From positions 1 through 10,658 of the forward strand of contig NZ_JAXMJI010000077.1 of assembly GCF_034376665.1 (NCBI RefSeq): a stretch of DNA of 10,658 nt. The letters run 5' to 3'. The translations under genes were made by a program, and so were the position numbers. The DNA is from Allopontixanthobacter sp034376665. GTDB taxonomy: Bacteria > Pseudomonadota > Alphaproteobacteria > Sphingomonadales > Sphingomonadaceae. Within the stretch, counting starts at the first letter, position 1. Every line of letters starts with the position of its first letter. Below, one piece after another: positions 4,550 through 10,658 of this stretch. The notes under the pieces are model-generated. The model had not been told where the DNA came from and ran no database searches. It saw nothing but the letters and a program-made list of their open reading frames with translations.

Positions 4550-6979
4550 TCAGCTTTGTTCCCTTGAAAAGGCGTTCCTGGTCTTCAGGCTCGGCTTTTC
4601 GGTCCAGGGCTCGTCCGGCCAGCGGTGGCGGGGATAGCGGCCCTTCATGTCCTTCACCACGTCGCGCCAGCTGCCGCGCCAGAAACCCGGCAGGTCCCGC
4701 GTCGCCTGAATCGGACGGCCCGCCGGGCTGGTCAGCTTGATCAGCAGCGGCGTAGGGCCTATCATCGGGTGGATATCCAGCCCGAACAGCGCCTGCACCC
4801 GCAATTGCACCGAAGGCGCGTCGGCCCCGGCATAATCGATCGGATGATGCGTGCCTGCTGGCGAGGCAAATTCGCGCGGGGCGAGGCGGTCGAGCTTCTG
4901 GCGGCTATCCCAATCGAGCAGGTTCAGCAGCGCCTCGGCAATTTTGCCGGGTGCCAGCGCGAGATCACGGCGACCGGCCAGTAGCGGGGCGAGCCACTGA
5001 TCGGCGCTGTCCTTCAATTGTTCGATCGACAACGCCGCTAATCCGGTATGCCGCGCACGCGCCATCAGGCTTGCGGGCAGCAGCGCGGGCAAATCCTCGA
5101 GCGCTTTGGCAAGCAGCATTTCGGCCACCGCATCCCGGTCGGGCGATGGATCGGGGCCAGTCGCCAGCGTGATTGCGCCCAGCCGCCGCTCCAACCGCGC
5201 TTCCACCCGGCGCTCGGCGGAATTCCAGTTCAGGACCGAGCGCTTCTCGATGAGTTCGGCGAGGTGTTCCTCCACTTCCTGCGCCGTCAGCGCGGCAGCG
5301 GCGGTGATCCGCGCGCCTTTCGCCTGCCCCTGCGCATCGCCGATGACCAGCCACTCGGCACGTGCCAACGAGGACGCCGGATCGAGGAAATAGCCGCGCC
5401 CACCCGCGGAAAGCCAGCTTTCGCCCGCGGCATCGCGCCGCCGCGCGATATTGTCCGGCAGGGAATGGGCAAGGAACAGACCGGGGTTGAGGTCGCCGCC
5501 ACCCTTGCCTCCGACCAATTCCTTTGCGCTCTGCGCCCAGCGGTCCGCCAGCTTGGCCGAAGCAGCCGCGCGGGGCGAGCGATCCGCGCCCCATCCGCCC
5601 AGTCGGTGGAGCAAATCCTCACCGCGCCCGCCCAGCCCGCGTTCCTGCAGCAGCAGCGCCAGCCGCGCGGCATCGCGCGCCTGCCCGGCCTTCGCCCCGA
5701 ACAGCACCATAGCGCCGTGGACCGGGTCCATCGGCAGCGCGGCGACCTGCTTGCCCCATGCGGTAATCCGCCCATCACCGTCGAGCGCACCGAGCTTCGC
5801 CAGCCGGTCCCGCGCCGCCGCGACAGATGCAACCGGGGGAGGATCAAGCCATGCCAGCGAGGCAGGGTCGGCGGTGCCCCACCGCGCCAGCGACAGCATC
5901 AGCGGAGTCAGATCGGCAGTTTCCACTTCCGGCGGATCGAAAGCGGGGCGGCCCGGATGCGCGGCCTCTTCCCACAGACGGTAGGCTACGCCCGGCCCCA
6001 ATCGCGCGGCGCGCCCTGCCCTCTGCGCCGCCGCCGCCTGGCTGGACCGGTGCGTCACCAGATGCGTAGTGCCCGCCGCCCTGTCGAATTCGGCGCGGCG
6101 GGAGATCCCGCTGTCGACCACCACAGACACGCCGTCGAGCGTCAGGGAGGTTTCGGCAATTGCGGTCGCCAGCACAATCCGGCGGCGGCCCTCGGGATCA
6201 CGGCGGATCGCGCTGCGTTGGGCGGCTGGTTCGACCTGCCCGTGCAGCGGCAGGATCGGCGTACCGGGCAGCTTGGGTTCGATCCGTTCGCGCACCCGCT
6301 CGATTTCGCGGACACCGGGCAGAAAGGCGAGCAGATCACCTGTTTCGCTGCGCCATGCGGTCAGGATCGCGCTTGCTACCGCATCCTCGATCCGCAAATC
6401 GGGTTTTGCGCCCGGCCATTCGATCCGCAGCGGCCAGGCCTTGCCCTCGCTTTCGATAACCGGCGCATCATTGCCCAGCAGCCGCGCGAATCGCGCGCCG
6501 TCGATGGTCGCGGACATGACGCAGATGCGCAGATCCTCGCGCAGAACGCTGCGCGTTTCCAGCGCCAGCGCGAGTCCGAGATCGCTGTCGAGATGCCGCT
6601 CATGCGCTTCGTCGAACAACACCGCGCTGACCCCCGCCAACTCGGGATCATCGACGATCCGGTTCACGAAAATCGCCTCGGTCATCACCAGCACGCGGGT
6701 TTTGGCGGATTGCTTCGTGTCGAGCCGGGTGAGGTAGCCAATGGTCTCGCCCGGATTCTCGCCCAGCACTTCCGCCATCCGCTCCGCCGCCGCACGGGCC
6801 GCAACCCGGCGCGGGCTGAGCAGGATTATCGTGCCGCTACACCAGGCCTGATCCAGTAATGCTGGGGCAACCGCAGTGGTCTTGCCCGCACCCGGCGGCG
6901 CGACCAGCACTGCGGCACCGGGTGCGGCAAGCGCGTCCAGCACATCGGGCAGAACGGCGTGAATCGGGAGCGAATCCAT
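4550..6979 (-). CDS. hrpB: ATP-dependent helicase HrpB (DEAH-box)
   Basis: 809 residues, the usual HrpB length. HrpB is a superfamily 2 DEAH/RHA-type RNA helicase; its cellular role is poorly defined in most bacteria. Motifs in order: I (Walker A) at P28-PGAGK-T34, II DEAH at 123-126, III SAT at 156-158, V around TAIAETSLTLDGVS (272-285), and VI QRAGRAAR at 319-326. An HA2-like helical region and the HrpB-specific C-terminal domain follow, ending RYPRHRWPDEPW close to the terminus as in other HrpB proteins. The ATG at 6979 was preferred to one at 7156 because the extra 59 residues are unlike the family and overlap the end of the polyprenyl synthase gene. The ribosome binding site is weak. It starts 37 bases after the upstream synthase gene, so both are probably one transcript. 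Confidence 0.94.
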   Translation of the reverse strand: MDSLPIHAVLPDVLDALAAPGAAVLVAPPGAGKTTAVAPALLDQAWCSGTIILLSPRRVAARAAAERMAEVLGENPGETIGYLTRLDTKQSAKTRVLVMTEAIFVNRIVDDPELAGVSAVLFDEAHERHLDSDLGLALALETRSVLREDLRICVMSATIDGARFARLLGNDAPVIESEGKAWPLRIEWPGAKPDLRIEDAVASAILTAWRSETGDLLAFLPGVREIERVRERIEPKLPGTPILPLHGQVEPAAQRSAIRRDPEGRRRIVLATAIAETSLTLDGVSVVVDSGISRRAEFDRAAGTTHLVTHRSSQAAAAQRAGRAARLGPGVAYRLWEEAAHPGRPAFDPPEVETADLTPLMLSLARWGTADPASLAWLDPPPVASVAAARDRLAKLGALDGDGRITAWGKQVAALPMDPVHGAMVLFGAKAGQARDAARLALLLQERGLGGRGEDLLHRLGGWGADRSPRAAASAKLADRWAQSAKELVGGKGGGDLNPGLFLAHSLPDNIARRRDAAGESWLSAGGRGYFLDPASSLARAEWLVIGDAQGQAKGARITAAAALTAQEVEEHLAELIEKRSVLNWNSAERRVEARLERRLGAITLATGPDPSPDRDAVAEMLLAKALEDLPALLPASLMARARHTGLAALSIEQLKDSADQWLAPLLAGRRDLALAPGKIAEALLNLLDWDSRQKLDRLAPREFASPAGTHHPIDYAGADAPSVQLRVQALFGLDIHPMIGPTPLLIKLTSPAGRPIQATRDLPGFWRGSWRDVVKDMKGRYPRHRWPDEPWTEKPSLKTRNAFSREQS

Positions 6980-7016
6980 TATCCCACACTTCCCGTCCGG
7001 CGTCGAAATCGCGGGC

Positions 7017-8051
7017 TCAATACCCCCGGGCGACGGCGAATTCTGCCGCTTCCGCCATTGCGGCGCGGGCCTTGCCGTCGGGGAAGATCGACAGCGACCC
7101 GATGGCGCGATTGGCGAAATGGCGAGCGCGGTCGCGGGTGGCCTCGACCGCGTCATACTTGCCGATCAGTTCGACTGCCTCGGCGAGATCATCCTTGCCG
7201 GTCCGGCGGCCGGATATGGCATCCTTCCAGAACTTGCGCTCGCTTTCGGTGCCGCGGGCATAGGCGAAGATCACCGGCAGCGTCATCTTGCCCTCGCGGA
7301 AATCGTCACCACGGTCCTTGCCCATTTCGGCGGCATCGGAATCGTAATCAATCGCATCGTCGACCAGCTGGAACGCGACGCCCAGATTGCGTCCGTAATC
7401 GTCGAGCGCCTGTTCCTGCCGCTCGTCGCATTCGGCCACCACCGCGGATATCCGGCTGGCGGCGGCGAACAGCGCGGCGGTCTTCGCGCCGATGATCTTG
7501 AGGTAGCGTTCTTCGCTGGTTTCGATCTGGCGCTGGGCGGTAAGCTGGTCGACCTCGCCCTCGGCAATGATCGCGCTGGCGCTGCTGAGGATTTTCAGGA
7601 CTTTCAGGCTGCCATCCTCGACCATCAGTTCGAACGCGCGGCTGAACAGGAAATCGCCGACCAGCACGGTCGCCGGGTTGCCGAAGATGATGTTCGCCGC
7701 CGCCTTGCCGCGCCGCAGGTCCGACCCGTCCACCACATCGTCATGCAGCAGCGTCGCAGTGTGGATGAATTCGACCGAGGCGGCCAGTTTGTAATGCCGG
7801 TCACCCTGATAGCCGACCAGATGCGCCCCGGCGAGCGTCAGCATCGGGCGCAGCCTTTTGCCTCCGCCGGAAATCAGATGTCCGGCCAGTGCCGGAATGA
7901 GCGGAATTTCGCTCTGCATACGGTCCAGGATCACGGCATTCACCGCGTTCATGCCCGATGCAGTCAGGCCCAGCATCGGATCGAGCGTGGGACTGTCGGA
8001 CGGTATTTCGCCGGGCTGCTTCCGCGGGAGAGGCACGATCTCTGCCGTCAT
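7017..8051 (-). CDS. ispB: Long-chain polyprenyl (octa/decaprenyl) diphosphate synthase
   Basis: 344 residues. Trans-prenyltransferases of this class add isopentenyl diphosphate units to an allylic primer to build the side chain of ubiquinone. Visible motifs: GGGKRLRP (62-69), first aspartate-rich motif DDVVD (104-108) followed by DLRRGKAAAN, GEVDQL (165-170), and second aspartate-rich motif DDAID (231-235). The residue five before the first motif is a small alanine (A99), which in this family leaves the product tunnel open and favours long chains rather than farnesyl or geranylgeranyl. Decaprenyl would fit the Q-10 of sphingomonads, but length cannot be read from sequence. The ATG at 8051 was chosen over 8216 because the longer form overlaps the divergent chorismate mutase gene and its extra residues are unlike the family. 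Hydrophilic, cytoplasmic; probably co-transcribed with hrpB. Confidence 0.93.
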   Translation of the reverse strand: MTAEIVPLPRKQPGEIPSDSPTLDPMLGLTASGMNAVNAVILDRMQSEIPLIPALAGHLISGGGKRLRPMLTLAGAHLVGYQGDRHYKLAASVEFIHTATLLHDDVVDGSDLRRGKAAANIIFGNPATVLVGDFLFSRAFELMVEDGSLKVLKILSSASAIIAEGEVDQLTAQRQIETSEERYLKIIGAKTAALFAAASRISAVVAECDERQEQALDDYGRNLGVAFQLVDDAIDYDSDAAEMGKDRGDDFREGKMTLPVIFAYARGTESERKFWKDAISGRRTGKDDLAEAVELIGKYDAVEATRDRARHFANRAIGSLSIFPDGKARAAMAEAAEFAVARGY

Positions 8052-8066
8052 AATCGTGGTGCAATC

Positions 8067-8094
8067 ATAATGCTGTGCGACATGGGGGCGGCAA
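8067..8094 (-). promoter_or_regulatory. Possible promoter of the polyprenyl synthase gene
   Basis: On the minus strand TTGCCG (8094-8089, 4 of 6) and CATTAT (8072-8067, 4 of 6) are 16 bases apart. Transcription would start near 8060, giving a leader of only about 9 bases, which fits the lack of a clear Shine-Dalgarno before the ATG at 8051. It is in the 95-base space shared with the divergent chorismate mutase gene. Consensus matches are moderate. Confidence 0.3.
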
Positions 8095-8146
8095 ACTCGC
8101 TTGGCAAGCTTGGATTCCTTCCGGTGAGCGTGATAAGCGGGTGGTG

Positions 8147-8473
8147 ATGACCGACACCGCCCCTTCTCTCGCTGCGAATCCGGCCCCGATTGCCGCGGAC
8201 CCGCAGCTGGCCGCATTCCGGCGCAGCATCGACAATATCGATGCCGCCCTGATCCATATGCTGGCCGAACGTTTCCGGATCACTCAGGCAGTGGGCGAGT
8301 ACAAGGCGCAGGCCGATCTTCCCCCATCCGACCCGGGGCGGGAAGAGCGGCAGATCGCTCGCCTGCGGATGAAGGCCGAAGAAGCACAGCTCGATCCCGA
8401 ATTTTCGGAGAAGTTCCTCCGCTTCATTATCGACGAGGTGATCCGCCACCACCATCAGGCGCGCGGCGACTGA
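8147..8473 (+). CDS. Chorismate mutase, AroQ class, monofunctional
   Basis: 108 residues. It converts chorismate to prephenate, the branch step to phenylalanine and tyrosine. The all-helical AroQ domain spans residues about 20-103 with no fused dehydratase or dehydrogenase. By alignment with the E. coli P-protein mutase domain, catalytic R11, R28, K39, D48, R51 and E52 correspond to R25, R42, K53, D62, R65 and E66, all conserved. S84 and Q88 correspond to V98 and H102, in the ending DEVIRHHHQA; to my recollection this VIRHH ending is common in alphaproteobacterial homologues and should not mean loss of activity. No signal peptide, so it is the cytoplasmic biosynthetic type rather than the exported gamma class. 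The ATG at 8147 is preceded by two in-frame GTG codons, so the start may be 3-6 bases earlier. Divergent from the polyprenyl synthase gene. Confidence 0.93.
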   Translation: MTDTAPSLAANPAPIAADPQLAAFRRSIDNIDAALIHMLAERFRITQAVGEYKAQADLPPSDPGREERQIARLRMKAEEAQLDPEFSEKFLRFIIDEVIRHHHQARGD

Positions 8474-8495
8474 GCATTCGGCCGGGCTGCCATAG

Positions 8496-8505
8496 GTATT
8501 AATAC
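8496..8505. promoter_or_regulatory. Perfect AT-rich palindrome upstream of PilZ gene
   Basis: GTATTAATAC is a perfect 10-base palindrome in the 81-base gap between the chorismate mutase and PilZ genes, in an otherwise GC-rich region. It could be an operator or part of a -10 region for the PilZ gene. No well-spaced -35 element was found, so the role is open. Confidence 0.3.
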
Positions 8506-8554
8506 TTGGCCAGAGCAGCATCCAGAATTCACCGAGGTCGGCGATAGTGTCGCC

Positions 8555-8953
8555 ATGTTTTCTTACGCCACCCCAGGGGTCAAAGCAGCCACCGCCTGCA
8601 ATCCGACCGGTCGCCGCGGTACTGCGCGGCTGCGGGTATCAATTCCGGCACGATTGATCCTGCGGGGCGGCAGCTGCGCCTGCGCGCTGGAAAGCATCTC
8701 GCAAACCGGTGCGCGGGTGGTGTGCAAAACGGCCGTCGATATCGGCGCGACAGGGGTTCTCCAATGCATGGAGTTGGACATTTTGTGCAGCGTAGTCCGC
8801 GTCGAGGGCGGGTACATCGGCCTGCAATTCGATGAAGACGTCGACGCGCAGGCGCTGCAAAAAATCCGCCAGCAGCATGACATCCTGATCAATACGCGCA
8901 TTTGCAACAATCGGCTTCATGCCAAGCGGTGGGCCACCGGCGTCGATAGCTAG
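8555..8953 (+). CDS. PilZ domain protein (degenerate c-di-GMP motif)
   Basis: 132 residues, a stand-alone PilZ domain. PilZ proteins usually bind cyclic di-GMP and pass the signal to motility, polysaccharide or division machinery. The N-terminal RxxxR motif is R21-GTA-R25, followed by the strand LRVSIPARLIL. The second motif, normally [D/N]xSxxG, reads S47-I-S49-Q-T-G52 (in LESISQTGARV): the first acidic or amide residue is replaced by serine. The rest (VLQCMELDILCSVVRVEGGYIGLQF, given here in pieces VLQCMELDILC and VVRVEGGYIGLQF) matches PilZ beta-barrel strands. Residues 94-132 are a basic tail with two cysteines. No signal peptide or membrane helix. The ATG has no good ribosome binding site. 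It is 81 bases after chorismate mutase and ends 6 bases from the convergent kinase gene. The fold is fairly sure; ligand binding is not. Confidence 0.8.
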   Translation: MFSYATPGVKAATACNPTGRRGTARLRVSIPARLILRGGSCACALESISQTGARVVCKTAVDIGATGVLQCMELDILCSVVRVEGGYIGLQFDEDVDAQALQKIRQQHDILINTRICNNRLHAKRWATGVDS

Positions 8954-8959
8954 TCGCCG

Positions 8960-10387
8960 TTACCCCGCGCGCGGCAGGATCAGCTTGACCAGCAAGCCGC
9001 CGAGATCCTCGCTTTCGTCAAGTTCGACCCCGCCCCCGTAGATTTCCGCCACGTCGCGTACAATGGCCAGGCCGAGGCCGGTGCCGGGTTTACCCGTATC
9101 GAGCCGCGCACCGCGGTCGAAGATTTCGGCGCGGCTGTCTTCCGGAATACCTGTCCCGTCGTCCTCCACCCAGATGACGCATTGCGCCCGTTCCGGCTCT
9201 GCATCGACGGTCACGAACACACTGCCGCCGCCATATTTCGCGGCATTTTCGATCAGATTGCCAAGAATTTCGTCAAGGTCCTGCCGTTCGATCGCCACCC
9301 GCGCGCTCCGGTTGCCGTCGAGATCGAAGCGGCAGCCGGGATAGAGCCGCTCCACCGCGCGGCGCACGGCTTCGGCGCTTTCCCACACCTGCGTCTGGGC
9401 GTGTCCGACCGCGCGCCGCCCGACCGCGCGAGCCCGCGCCAGATGGTGATCCACATGACGGCGCATGGTGGTCGCTTCACGGATGACGGTATCGGGCAGG
9501 TCGGCGGCCTTGGCGGTCGCGGCATTGTTGATCACCGTCAGCGGCGTTTTCAGCGCATGGGCCAGATTGCCGGCATGGGTACGCGCTTCCTCCGCCTGTT
9601 TCTGCGAATGGGCCAGCAGCGCGTTCAGTTCTTCCACCAGCGGCTGGACTTCCAGCGGCAGCGGATCGGTGACCCGGTTCGATCCGGTGGTGCGGATGGT
9701 CTGGATCGCTTCCTTCACCCGGCGCAGGGGCCGCAGGCCGTAATAGCTCTGCAGCATCGCCATCAGGAACAGGCCCAGGCCCAGAATGGCAAAGCTGTAG
9801 ACCAGGATCGACCGGACCCGGCTGATCTGGAAATCCAGCTCCTCCCGGGCGGACGCCACCGCAAATGTCCACTTCGTATCGCTATCCGGCAGGATAACCG
9901 TGCGCTCGACGATCCGGATCGGCTCGTCGGCGAATTGGAAACTGTCGTAGAAATGCGGATCGTCATCATTATGCGGCGGACCGAGCTGGAGGGTGCGGTC
10001 CCACAGCGATTGCGAGGGCTTGGTTTCGAGGGAATAGGACCCGAACCCCTCGCGCCCTTCCGCGCTGATCTGCCAGTAAAGCCCGCTGCCGGGTTCCAGG
10101 AAGCGCGGTTCGCCGATCGGCCGGTTGAAGAACACTTCGTCGTCCGGTCCAATTTCGGACACCACGATCATGGTGTTGAGCAGATAGCCCAGTTGCGCGT
10201 CGAAATTGTCCTCCACCAGATTGGCCAGCGTCCGGTCGAGCGCCCAGCCCCCGCCAAGCAGCAGCACGCTGATCCAGCCCGCCGCGATCAGCATCATCCG
10301 GCGCGACAGGCTGCCGGTGTGCGGCGCGGCTATCGCGGCGTTTTGATCGATCCGCGGCGTATCACGCTGGCTGCCGTCTGCGCCCAT
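8960..10387 (-). CDS. Sensor histidine kinase, PhoQ-like
   Basis: 475 residues from the ATG at 10387; a TTG two codons upstream is also possible. An inner-membrane kinase: transmembrane helix 1 about 31-50, periplasmic sensor about 51-190, helix 2 about 193-213, HAMP-like linker 214-265. The H-box is NLAHALKTPL with phospho-acceptor H277; Ala-Leu-Lys after His, rather than Glu-Leu/Val-Arg, resembles PhoQ (HSLKTPL). ATP-binding motifs: N-box NLIENAAKYGG (377-387), G1 EDDGTGI (408-414), G2 GTGLGL (435-440). The sensor carries an acidic stretch, HNDDDPHFYDSFQFADEP (139-156), reminiscent of the acidic patch by which PhoQ senses divalent cations and cationic peptides; that likeness is inference. 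It follows the response regulator gene by 13 bases (7 if TTG is used) with no strong ribosome binding site, suggesting coupled translation. The partner regulator has an equally PhoP-like ending. Confidence 0.92.
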   Translation of the reverse strand: MGADGSQRDTPRIDQNAAIAAPHTGSLSRRMMLIAAGWISVLLLGGGWALDRTLANLVEDNFDAQLGYLLNTMIVVSEIGPDDEVFFNRPIGEPRFLEPGSGLYWQISAEGREGFGSYSLETKPSQSLWDRTLQLGPPHNDDDPHFYDSFQFADEPIRIVERTVILPDSDTKWTFAVASAREELDFQISRVRSILVYSFAILGLGLFLMAMLQSYYGLRPLRRVKEAIQTIRTTGSNRVTDPLPLEVQPLVEELNALLAHSQKQAEEARTHAGNLAHALKTPLTVINNAATAKAADLPDTVIREATTMRRHVDHHLARARAVGRRAVGHAQTQVWESAEAVRRAVERLYPGCRFDLDGNRSARVAIERQDLDEILGNLIENAAKYGGGSVFVTVDAEPERAQCVIWVEDDGTGIPEDSRAEIFDRGARLDTGKPGTGLGLAIVRDVAEIYGGGVELDESEDLGGLLVKLILPRAG

Positions 10388-10400
10388 CGGCAAACCGGTT

Positions 10401-10658
10401 TCAGGACGCGCGCGGCTGGTCGGCCGGGTCGTCGAGACTGTAGCCGAGGCCGCGGATGGTGGTGATCACATCGGCCCCAAGTTTTTTCCGGATACGGGTG
10501 ACGAAGACTTCGATGGTGTTGGAATCGCGGTCGAAATCCTGATCGTATATATGCTCGATCAACTCGGTCCGGCTGACGACCTTGCCCTTGTGATGCATCA
10601 GATAGCTGAGCAGCTTGTATTCCTGCGCTGTCAATTTGACCGGCTCCCCGGCCAGCGT
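10401..10658 (-). CDS. OmpR/PhoB-family response regulator, C-terminal part (cut by window edge)
   Basis: Only the last 85 codons are in the window; the frame is open to the edge at 10658, so the receiver domain and start lie outside. What is visible is the winged-helix DNA-binding domain: LTAQEYKLLSYLMHHKGKV, the helix SRTELIEHIYD, the recognition helix around SNTIEVFVTRIRKKLG, and the wing VITTIRGLGYSLDD, which is strongly PhoP-like. The remaining residues DPADQPRAS are a short tail before the TGA. The gene immediately precedes the histidine kinase in the same direction, so it is the likely phosphorylation partner. The DNA site it binds cannot be inferred from this fragment. Confidence 0.93.
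   Translation of the reverse strand, partial: TLAGEPVKLTAQEYKLLSYLMHHKGKVVSRTELIEHIYDQDFDRDSNTIEVFVTRIRKKLGADVITTIRGLGYSLDDPADQPRAS

Noticed and set aside
5048..6859. Long plus-strand open frame opposite hrpB (603 codons)
   Set aside because: Arg/Gln/Pro/Gly-rich composition typical of a reversed GC-rich gene; the minus strand carries the complete HrpB motif set.
6980..7156. N-terminally extended hrpB starting at 7156
   Set aside because: The extra 59 residues overlap the end of the polyprenyl synthase gene and do not resemble the family; HrpB proteins start close to the Walker A region.
7119..8147. Plus-strand open frame opposite the polyprenyl synthase gene
   Set aside because: Shadow frame; the minus strand has both aspartate-rich motifs of a prenyltransferase.
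9182..10465. Plus-strand open frame opposite the histidine kinase and regulator
   Set aside because: It spans two real minus-strand genes and has no domain of its own.
1..10658. CRISPR array, insertion sequence, tRNA or rRNA genes
   Set aside because: I saw no regularly spaced repeats, transposase-like protein, tRNA-like cloverleaf or rRNA sequence.
1..10658. A new multi-gene defence or biosynthetic system
   Set aside because: Almost all genes are recognisable housekeeping or standard signalling genes in separate transcripts; the two unknown genes are not adjacent and show no shared operon.

Overview
The window looks like a piece of core chromosome from a GC-rich alphaproteobacterium, most likely a member of the Sphingomonadales (possibly Erythrobacteraceae). 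The clues are an NDUFS4-like complex I accessory subunit (typical of alphaproteobacteria and mitochondria), a small SRP RNA beside dnaX-ybaB, an alphaproteobacterial-style AroQ chorismate mutase, HrpB and a long-chain polyprenyl diphosphate synthase. The placement rests on protein style and gene order only.

Layout, left to right. 1-580: a short inverted repeat and an AT-richer accessory gene (+) for a YbjQ-like, zinc-ribbon, single-membrane-pass protein. 617-2760: the leftward dnaX-ybaB operon (clamp loader gamma/tau and nucleoid-associated protein). 2854-3933: a rightward gene for an exported protein of unknown function. 3940-4062: the leftward SRP RNA gene (ffs) with a recognisable promoter. 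4157-8051: three leftward genes, in transcription order polyprenyl diphosphate synthase, hrpB helicase and NDUFS4-like subunit, with a hairpin-rich spacer between the last two. 8147-8953: rightward chorismate mutase and PilZ-domain genes. 8960-10658: a leftward two-component pair, response regulator (cut by the window edge) then PhoQ-like histidine kinase.

Most genes are housekeeping: replication (dnaX), protein targeting (ffs), respiration (quinone side chain and complex I accessory subunit), aromatic amino-acid synthesis (chorismate mutase). The kinase/regulator pair and the PilZ protein are the signalling part. No gene-free stretch exceeds about 130 bases.

I did not find a convincing undescribed multi-gene system. 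The least explained items are the accessory gene at 62-580, the exported orphan at 2854-3933 between ffs and dnaX, the PilZ protein with a degenerate ligand motif, and the acidic sensor domain of the kinase.
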